Source: Ceraceosorus guamensis (lineage: Eukaryota > Basidiomycota > Exobasidiomycetes > Ceraceosorales > Ceraceosoraceae). Taken from it: DNA of 64,000 nucleotides. Each line of letters opens with the position of its first letter. The first letter of the stretch is position 1. The notes beneath the pieces are model-generated. The model did not search any database and was not told the origin of the DNA. It saw only the letters and a list, made by a program, of their open reading frames with translations. Where the stretch lies: NCBI RefSeq assembly GCF_003144195.1, contig NW_020290014.1, forward strand, positions 1-64,000. The letters run 5' to 3'. Positions 56,466-64,000 of the stretch are shown here, piece after piece. The position numbers were made by a program, and so were the translations under genes.

Positions 56466-59400
56466 ACCGCAAAATGATCGGTAATCTGCTGATGCTGGGA
56501 CCATTCGTGATTGTCTCAGTCGTGTCTTTTGCGATTCGTAACATCCGCTGATTTGCAATCGCGGATGACGTGAATCTCGCTGTGTTGTCCCTGCGGCCAT
56601 TTGTGGTTGGGAAGCACTCATCGAAATTCTACGTGACCACTGGCTCGCACAAAACTCATGACTGAGGCCCATCTCGAGTCAGACTCTTGCCTTACCCTTC
56701 TGCAGCTGCTTTGGAAGATCGCAGCGCAGCTGTGCTAGGAGCAGATCCTCACAAGGAGTCGCAGTGGAATGGAAGGGCGATGTCCTGCTGACTTTGAAGC
56801 TTGGCTTGGCGTGCGCACGTGTCCACAGATGACTCTGAAGCTGGTCGTGAGCTCGGCGACAATAAGCGGGACGGTTGCTGGCGAAATTTACCCCCACCCG
56901 CAAAAAAAAGTGTCTCCTTCAGAGACCTTCTCCGTGGTCGACTCTTTCACTATAGTGGGTCAGGCCGCCACACAGACGCCCTCAGGTACTCATGTGTTCA
57001 CATTCAATGCGCCTTCTCTTACGATAGCTTGCACCTTTTGCCGTGTAGCGTCACATCAATCATCAACAAGGCTATCATGCGCGGCGCCACATGAGCCAAG
57101 GTGGACCTTTGGATCTCCCCTGCATGCCTGCGGCCCCGCCTCGACCACCTTTGCTGATTGCTGACCTCTTTCGGCCAGCAACCTTCACTACTTCAGTCAT
57201 CTGGCCGTAAATCTCTCTACCCGCGAATGATCATATGCTCTCTCAAGCAGAGTCTCGCGAGTCGAGAGTCTGCCTTGTCAGTAGACTACGGCGAGGCTCG
57301 TGATGTGACACGCTACGCTTCTTACTACTTCACGCCCTCTTCTCTACCTTCGTCCCGTCATTCACATCGACATCATGCACGCTGTGCTGGTCTCCTTGCC
57401 CAAACCTTGCAGATGCCCTTGTGTGGCTTGATTGCAATCTCGAGGTGGAGCGCTCATCTGCCCGAGTCCGGGCACGTCGAGCCGAAAATGAAGAAAAGCA
57501 GTGGGAGACGGCTGACGGGCGCAATGGCGCCCATTAGCTCGCATGGCTTCACGAAGAGCTGAATACCCTTCTGTAACGTCTGGCGAGGTAGTCGGACTCC
57601 ATTTCCTGATTCCTGAGCGCCCATGCAGGCAGTTCGTCGTCATCGCGGGCAGAAGAAGATTCACGATTGTGCGCAAGCCACTCGGATCGTCCATGTCCGC
57701 TGTTCCCCGAGACAATACCTCTCGGTGAGACACTACTCTGTGACCGACCGTGATAGGCAATTTGATCTATGCCGCCTAGACTCTTTCGCTCTGCCACGCA
57801 CTTTAGTCAACAGTCGCAAGTGGAAGAACGCAACTGATGATTCTATAGCTAGCCATGTTGGTGCTTTGCACCAGTGGCGACTCCTTCCTGCGGTCCGGAA
57901 AATCTGGCTCTGAATCAAGAATTAATGTCATTGAAACTGATGCTGCAGATGCACGCGCGGTGATATGCTGCATGCAAGCTCAGGGCGCTGACTCCACCGC
58001 GGGACTGCCATCGGGACTCCGGGGACCGGGCGTCAGACGACCTCCGCGCTGCACGTACGCGCGTCAACATTCTTTATTCCCGACTCTTGACTGGGGAGGC
58101 AAAATGCGATCTTGAAGCACTTTGAGAGTCACGCCAGCAGGCAACCTCCGAGACTTATGCTTCCGCCGGAAGGAGAAGAGGAGAAACGACTCGACTATAG
58201 AGCACGTGAACATCAGCAGGCATCGCTCACCCATGATATGTATAACAGCTGGGTTGAACGTCGCGGCGGAACCGCCGAGGGAACTGATCAAGGTTTGATG
58301 AAGCGCTGCTGCTATACACGTGATTGTACCGCTTGGCTTCACGGATAGTTGAGGAATGGGCCCTGAGTCAGGTTGACCCCGTACTCTATCCAGATCACGA
58401 CCACGAACACCATGCTATGGGAAAGCAGGCGTTCCGCCAAGGCGAGTGGCTGTCTCCAACGATGAAGCAGGAGCAAGAAACGGTCCACAGATCCCCACGA
58501 ACATGCGCTTCTCTGCACGGCCGGCTTGCCGCCTGCCAGATGCTTGTGACGCGAGCAAGACGTGCGAAGCGGGCCTATCCTCGTAGGATCTTGCAATGGG
58601 GACGTTGCAGCATAGAAGCGCATTGTGTGGCTGCATGAGAATCTCTGACGAGCGTCGGATCGATGCGATGTCGAATTTCGCAGCGTTTGCAGAAGACACA
58701 CCACGGACTTGGGGCCGCGCAGACGCGCGTCAGATCCACCCAGCCACGACCTGGTGAGCAGAGATGCGATAGCTCGCAAGTCACGTGGAACCACACAAGG
58801 GCAAGCCATCGCAAGAGAAGGTCTCTTTTTCCCTGAAATGCTCCACAGGTGTGTATGAAAGTACTCCAAGAACGTAGGCTAATTTTTCATCGTTTGCTAT
58901 TTTAAGGCTCCAAGCTGCAAGACGTCGGACGCGGAGCGCGGAAGACGCGCTCCGAGACACCTTTGCACATGCGCTCGTCTTGGCAGACCTGGGTGGCGCG
59001 TCAGCTAGGTGTGCCAGCACGGCTGGCACGAGCGAGATGCCTGCGACCGGAACCGCGTCCAAGTCCGCAAACCTGTCTCGCTGCTGCTTTCGCAAACAAA
59101 CTGGGCATGCCGAAAGAGCAAAAGCAGGTTTCCGCTGCCGGCAAGCGCGGACAGCGAAATGGGTGCCGGATTACGTGAGGCTTTTGTGCCAATTAGGATG
59201 CCCTCTGCTCGTCGCCCAAACGCTGACGCTGGATCAACGTCGAATCGTTTCGCAAGGGCACCTCGCTGGGTATGCAACTTGGCATCGAAGACTGCGGCGG
59301 CTCGCAGGTGATTCTTGATCTGCTATTTACACGTACATCCAACTCGACTTGCTCACATCCGCGGATCACTCTCGCATGCGCCTGGCAGCTGAGACTGAAT

Positions 59401-60000
59401 TGCCCTTTTGCAAGCCACTTCAATCCTTGGCCGCTGCGCTGCTGCAGCTTCTCGGATGCGTAGGACCATCTTTCGAACTGGTTGCCTCTTTGGAGGTCTC
59501 GCGCGAGGCATTCGCAAAATGAAAACGCTATCTGTGTCGCAAGAGGTGACATTCTCGCGCTAGGCGTAGCGGAGAAAGTTGTCTGCTTTAGCGTCGCTGA
59601 TGCGCAGAGATTCCCGATGAGCACATGTCACTTAAGCAGCAGTGCGATCGCACGCTGACCGAAGAGATTTCGCTCGCAATCCGCTTCTCGTTTCCACAGA
59701 CGGAGGGAGCATTCTGGGCCTCTTTCTCCTCGAGCAGTGCCCAGAGACGAGCAGCGGAACGTTCAGCACGTGGGAGGATTGACTGACAGCATCGAGCCGA
59801 CCTCGGTGCCTTTATCAGACAACACGTGATCAGCTCGTCTCACATTCAAGACTGGGCAAAACATCCATAGACATGCCCGCCAGGATTTTGGCCGCACACA
59901 CGCAATCCCATCTTCGCTAGTCCTCTCGAGGCCGAGGGGAAGACAGAAGGCCTGATCGAGGCGATGTCTAGCGTCGGGCCTGATAGCGATGCTTTCACAA

Positions 60001-60402
60001 TCACGCTACGGTCACGCGTCGCCGCGCACGTCGATGGCTTTGCAAAGCGCGCCGGAGGTGCTCCAGAGGGTCTGGGCCACGAATAGATGACGGATCTTCT
60101 TCCACAGATTCCGTCGGCGACGTCGCAGCCTGCTCAATCATCCTTCGACGGGCGCGGGTCTTCACGAGACCAAAGTGTGAAAGATGCATGCGTTTTGTGG
60201 TACGAGCACCGACCAGCCGCATCGACGAGTCTTGCAAAATGAGGTCGAGAGCCGCTTGCCACCTCGACGTCCTCCCATCGCGCTCGTACATTTTCGCAAC
60301 GATGCGCAGCGGTGCTCCGTTGTCACAATAGCATGCATCGCGCCGCACACATTCCTTCTGCGCTTCTTGTCCGATTGACGCGCCCGACCGCTCTTCGGGC
60401 AT
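60001..60402 (-). CDS. Doubtful hypothetical protein
   Basis: A 133-codon open frame, Arg-rich, starting MPEERSGASIGQEAQKE and ending HRRARRRVTVA. The middle (MYERDGRTSRWQAALDLILQ) could form a helix. No family is recognised and no introns are evident. Length alone is not significant in DNA this GC-rich, so this is a candidate only. Confidence 0.2.
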   Translation of the reverse strand: MPEERSGASIGQEAQKECVRRDACYCDNGAPLRIVAKMYERDGRTSRWQAALDLILQDSSMRLVGARTTKRMHLSHFGLVKTRARRRMIEQAATSPTESVEEDPSSIRGPDPLEHLRRALQSHRRARRRVTVA

Positions 60403-60670
60403 GGACGTGAGGGCGCATGCATATGGTCAGTCGGCCAGTATCGATGCTATCTCAACGAAATCGCTGGCTGACTAGCTGACGAAGAATGCCATGCCGCCGG
60501 AGAAACGTGGCGTCTCTCGAGCTCACGTTTGTTGTGGAGGAGAGCTATGAGGCCCGGCCGGGCACCGGGCAACGACGCATCACCTCTCACCTCAGCGCTG
60601 GTCTCAACAACTCCGCATCTGGTCGCGAAAAGCTTCAAGCTTTGCAAATCTGATCGTGTAGCTCCCCACC

Positions 60671-63659
60671 TCACGTCGAGATCGCCTCTTCATCGCCATC
60701 GCAAAGTCGAATGACGTCGTTCCACAAGCTTCCAAATCGATCTTGCAACACGCAAAGACCACCGCCAACAATGCACTCGTGGGCCCACGCAGCTGTGCGT
60801 GCCCAGCTCTTGGACTGTGTCGGCTGGGTCAGTTGGGCAAAGAGCCTCGAGATGTGCAGCATAGCTGTCAGCGCGCCGTCCAGGTGTAGAGCAGGGAGCT
60901 GCGAGAGGGCGTGCTGCGAGTCAGGCCTGGTCTCTACGGCGACGATCGCTCCTACGCTGCGGAGCGCTGAGAGCTCGCACTGCGGTCAGGACGTGTGCGC
61001 GCGTGTGCGAGGAGAGTGCCACGAGTCAGCTCCAGCTTCACGTGGTGCCTTGAATCTCGCGAGTAGTGACTGACCTGGATTGCTGCACTCTGATCGTAGA
61101 TGGCCAAATGAGCCGCACGAGAATGAAAGACGTCGAACAGGTCCGGTCTGACGTCTCCCCTGTGCTCGGCATAGGTCTCATCGATGCGCTTCGCGAAGCC
61201 CTCCAACGCCTCTGCAACATCCTGATGAGCTTCGATCTCCCGGTCGTCCGATTTCGATGGCTCTTGGCGCATCTTGAGCACAACGCGGCTCCTCTCGAGC
61301 ACAGCAGGCAGTTCGCCCGCTACAATCCTAGCCCTTTCAGATCTGTTCTCCGGCGTGTCGGACATGTCCAGGTTACACAGGTAGCATGCACACTGAAAAT
61401 CGTGCTTGCTCAACTGAGCTTTTCGGACCGCGTGTGCTTGTTCGCCTTGAACGTACTGATGAAGCACTTCTGTCCCCGCTTTCAACCTTCTCAAGGCACG
61501 CGAAAGCAGGACGTCTCCGTGAAACGTGGTGGAGACGTTTGGGTAGCAAGAGTGGTTGAGCAGTGCAGGTAGTGGGTGTGGCATTGTCCTCCGACCATCT
61601 TCTAGCGGACGTCGAGGCTGAGATGAGCTCGTTGAGGTGCTCGACAAGCTGCCGCTCGAGCGTGTGCAAGCGGAAGGAGGACTAGGTCCAAACGCATTGA
61701 AACGAAGTACGCCGTCAATGTAGGCGGCGTCGACGGGTGGGCGTTCGTACGATTCGGCGTGCTCGACGGAAGGAGCTCGAGGCAGATGAAGCGGGTATGG
61801 AAGTCGCACCCACTCAGAATAGGGAAGGGAGGGTCCAGCTGTAAGTCCTAGCACAGGTAGTTGCAGTTCTGGTCGGTCTGCGTGTCGGAAGACAACGGGC
61901 AGAAGCTCCTGCACCTCGTCAGCTTTTGTCGGGGCAGAGCCGCGCCTCGCCTACAATTGTCACTCACCAACCAGAGCATGAATCAAGGCCGTCTGGGCTC
62001 GGATCTGACTCGTCGTACTGACCAGACCCATCTCTAGATTGACCCTGACACACTGGGTGGCAGAAGAATATTGAGGTTCCACAGCCCTGCACAGCAAGAT
62101 AATCCTTCCAGGTTCCACGTCCTCCGTGAGGATCAGACCTCTACCTGCGCCTGGGATATCCCGTACCTCGACCGGGCCGATGTACGTCCGAGCGTCGAGC
62201 TTCCGCGCGCCTGAAGAAGCGGCAAAGTAGAGAGAGCTGATTTCGGAAGACGAAGGTGGATCTTTCTGCAAAGAGGCTTGGCGCGCTGCCTGGCTCCGGC
62301 TCTTTTCCAAAGAAGCGTCATCCACGGCAGGCGGGCTGTGCCCGCTCAAAGCGCTTTGGGAGCTGAGCGCGCCTCGGACTCGCCGAGACTCGCTAAAGGC
62401 ATCCGCGGCGCCTAGAAAGTCTTCGCACAGGTATCTGATTCTTCCCTCAATCTCCATCGCGTCCTTTGCTCGATCATCAACCAGTCCAGCTTTTCTAGCT
62501 CCGCAAAGCTCGCGCCACGCAGCCCCTGGCCGAGAAAACACCAACAACCTTTCGAGAAGGTGCAGTATTTCTTGGGAAGAAGAGTAGGGGGCGGGTGAGG
62601 GTGCGCCATTAGCGAGCCAAGCGGCTAGAGGTGGATCCCTGAGCCAGGTAATGCGATGATCGAGTGCGACCGCGGGTCCGCTGTTGAGCGGTGTCGCCCA
62701 TTGGACGTCTCGCAACGCTTCATCCTCGCCTGACAGGAAGATGATGTCCGTCGGCGAGTCGACGCGTACACCGATGCCAGGTTTGGAAGGGACGGCTCTG
62801 ACTGTGTGATCCAAAGAGAGAAAAGGCTCCTTGACAGCCAAAAGGGTTCCCGTAGGAAAATTGCACGACGCCTCGTGTGATGTGAGAGGGGTACAAGAAA
62901 CGTGCGAAATAGCTATGGAGATCAAATCGCCCTTTGGGTCTTCCCCGAGCAGCTGAACGCCTTGATACGAGATGGGCTCGGCAATGAGCCTGACTACGAG
63001 GTATGCATCTTTGATGGACGAAGCGAGATGAGTTTAAATGCACTTAGCTGAGCTTGCTCGCACCTCTCACCTCGATAGACTTTGGGAACCAGCGTCATCT
63101 CAGCCACTCCGATGCGCCTCATTCGTGCGAGTCTCCCCGAGGAACAATGACTCTTGCCACCGTCGAACACCAAACGCGTCCGATCGTGTCCTGCTAGAGC
63201 GGACATGTTCCTCATCCTGACTAGTGCCGCTTCATGTTTGGACAGCTGCGCTTTGCGGGGTATCGCTTTGACCTTAGTAGGTTTGTCGAGCTGCGCTTCT
63301 TCTCTCTACGTTGCCGTCATTTCACGAGCAAAGGGAATCAACATTGCACCTATGCTCTCACGTCTGCTGAACAATGCTGCGCTCACCTGAAAAGCAGCTT
63401 TTGCGCCATCAATGGAGCTTTTGAAGTTTGCAAGGATGGCGTTGACTGCATCGGTCAGCAACTCGGCTCCCATCAGATCGACGGCCGACGAGGGGTTGTT
63501 GTGGTTGTTGTCATCCTTTTCCGCGCTTGACGTTGTCAGTGCCAGCAACTGCGCAAGAGACTGGGTTGACTTGACATCAGACTCTAGCAGCTCCACCACT
63601 TGATCCGTGCTGGGCAATCCTACGCCCAGATTGAGCAAGCCTTTCAAAAGATCGTCCAT
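60671..63659 (-). CDS. SET-domain protein (TPR/SET family), putative lysine methyltransferase
   Basis: Predicted 901 aa. Exons (minus): 63659-63387, 63305-63071, 63008-61968, 61922-61075, 60979-60671. The NH2-terminal region has the segment seen in fungal TPR/SET proteins (YLVVRLIAEPISYQGVQLLG, GTLLAVKEPFLS). The SET domain begins near residue 446 with VEVRDIPGAGRGLILTEDV, has a long Ser-rich insert, GVLRFNAFG, the catalytic-type motif LLNHSCYPNVS (around 639) and GTEVLHQYV (around 667). A post-SET-like CACYLC follows, then a helical COOH-terminal region. The NHSC and terminal Tyr elements needed for S-adenosylmethionine binding and catalysis are present, so activity is plausible; the substrate is unknown. 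Intron 3 is only 45 nt, the shortest well-supported intron here. Confidence 0.83.
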
Positions 63660-64000
63660 CCCCGGCCGTCGTGCTCGTCTTGTCTCTCCTTGGCCTCGCA
63701 GATCGACCCAGCGTTGTTCCCAATCAGGCAAAGTGCGGCAGCCCTGCGCATCGATTCTCCGAACCTTCTCCCCTTTGCGGTCCGCTTTCTGCGCTGGCTG
63801 ACCTCGGCTTGATTGATGGAGTGGATGTCGTGTGCCAGGAAGCGTATGTGCAGCGAGCAGCTTCCGATCCGTTGCCATGCAGCCTCTGTGTTTTTGGAGT
63901 CGAGAGTGCTGCATTCCCCGCGCGGGGATCTGTTGCAAAAAAAGTCGTGCCGCGGCAATCTACGAAGAAATGCGCACCCGCCCCGACACGTGACTATTCA
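63660..64000. promoter_or_regulatory. Upstream region of the SET-domain gene
   Basis: 341 bases to the window edge. The SET gene's frame stays open upstream to about 63938, so a longer NH2-terminus is possible, but the ATG at 63659 (MDDLLKGLLNLG) starts the protein-like part. A CACGTGAC box occurs at about 63987. Confidence 0.4.

Larger units (their letters stand above)
55094..60670. other. Gene-poor region, 5.6 kb
   Basis: The longest stretch without a confident gene. It starts with the promoter of the zinc-cluster factor (minus) and ends at the 3' end of the SET gene. Features seen: a GCGGC-type repeat (56443-56465), GGTCA doublets near 55636, and scattered TCGTGA words. Many open frames of 80-176 codons exist on both strands without family resemblance; two slightly better ones lie on the minus strand at 57549-57797 and 60001-60402. 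No transposon signature was found by eye, though a decayed element cannot be excluded. Confidence 0.5.

Noticed and set aside
57549-57797. Minus-strand frame with an acidic-aromatic end (DDDELPAWALRNQEME)
   Set aside because: Only 82 codons, no family recognised, and overlapped by equally long frames in other phases.
1-64000. tRNA, rRNA and snRNA genes
   Set aside because: I looked for GGTTCGA-type B boxes with matching stems and found only chance matches in coding DNA; nothing supportable.
1-64000. CRISPR arrays and transposons
   Set aside because: All tandem repeats are microsatellites with 2-6-bp units; no spaced repeats, transposase, reverse transcriptase or terminal repeats were recognised, and the genome is eukaryotic.

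Overview
The window is nuclear DNA from a filamentous or yeast-like fungus, almost certainly a basidiomycete and most likely a smut-type one (Ustilaginomycotina). The evidence is dense short GT-AG introns (most 45-130 nt), protein families of clear fungal type, GC-rich codon use, and non-coding DNA full of short TCACGA/TCGTGA motifs of a kind I associate with smut genomes. The taxon is an inference; no marker gene for it lies in the window. Every multi-exon model below was spliced by hand and checked for reading-frame continuity across all junctions.

Layout. 0.9-12 kb holds housekeeping genes: an Ent3-type epsin (+), COQ2 for ubiquinone synthesis (-), the nuclear cap-binding subunit CBP80 (+) and a DNAJC9-type J-protein (-). 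12.7-14.2 kb is a membrane-anchored mitochondrial FAD/NAD reductase of the Cyc2/cytochrome b5 reductase type (+). 14.4-20.1 kb is the most unusual part: three small basic proteins with a Myb/SANT-like helical core, two on the minus and one on the plus strand, sharing the same two intron positions and separated by gene-poor DNA. 20.5-21.1 kb is a four-exon NDUFB7 (complex I) gene. 21.8-24.7 kb is a long intronless DUF6604 gene. 26-29.9 kb is an Sqs1-like R3H/G-patch protein. 30.2-33 kb is an unrecognised Ser-rich protein. 33.7-34.6 kb is FCF1/UTP24, a pre-rRNA processing PIN nuclease. 35.6-36.5 kb is a secreted protein of unknown function. 37.8-44.2 kb encodes a very large low-complexity protein (1997 aa) with one conserved Cys-containing motif. 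47-51.8 kb is a mitochondrial block: KGD4, TOM40 and NDUFS4. 52.3-55.1 kb is a C2H2-like plus Zn2Cys6 transcription factor. 60.7-63.7 kb is a SET-domain protein. About 5.6 kb (55.1-60.7 kb) and 2.8 kb (44.2-47 kb) appear to lack confident genes.

How the genes fit together. Six of the 20 confident genes act in mitochondria (COQ2, the Cyc2-like reductase, NDUFB7, KGD4, TOM40, NDUFS4), and two are complex I subunits, so this fungus keeps a proton-pumping complex I. The rest serve RNA handling (CBP80, Sqs1, FCF1), trafficking (epsin), chromatin or transcription (DNAJC9, SET protein, zinc cluster factor, Myb-like trio). The best new signals are the Myb-like trio with its shared exon structure, and a sharply bounded 67-bp element with two CACGTG boxes that occurs twice (at 21.35 kb and, inverted, at 35.03 kb), the first copy followed directly by two perfect stem-loops. 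No mobile element, CRISPR array, rRNA or tRNA gene could be supported.
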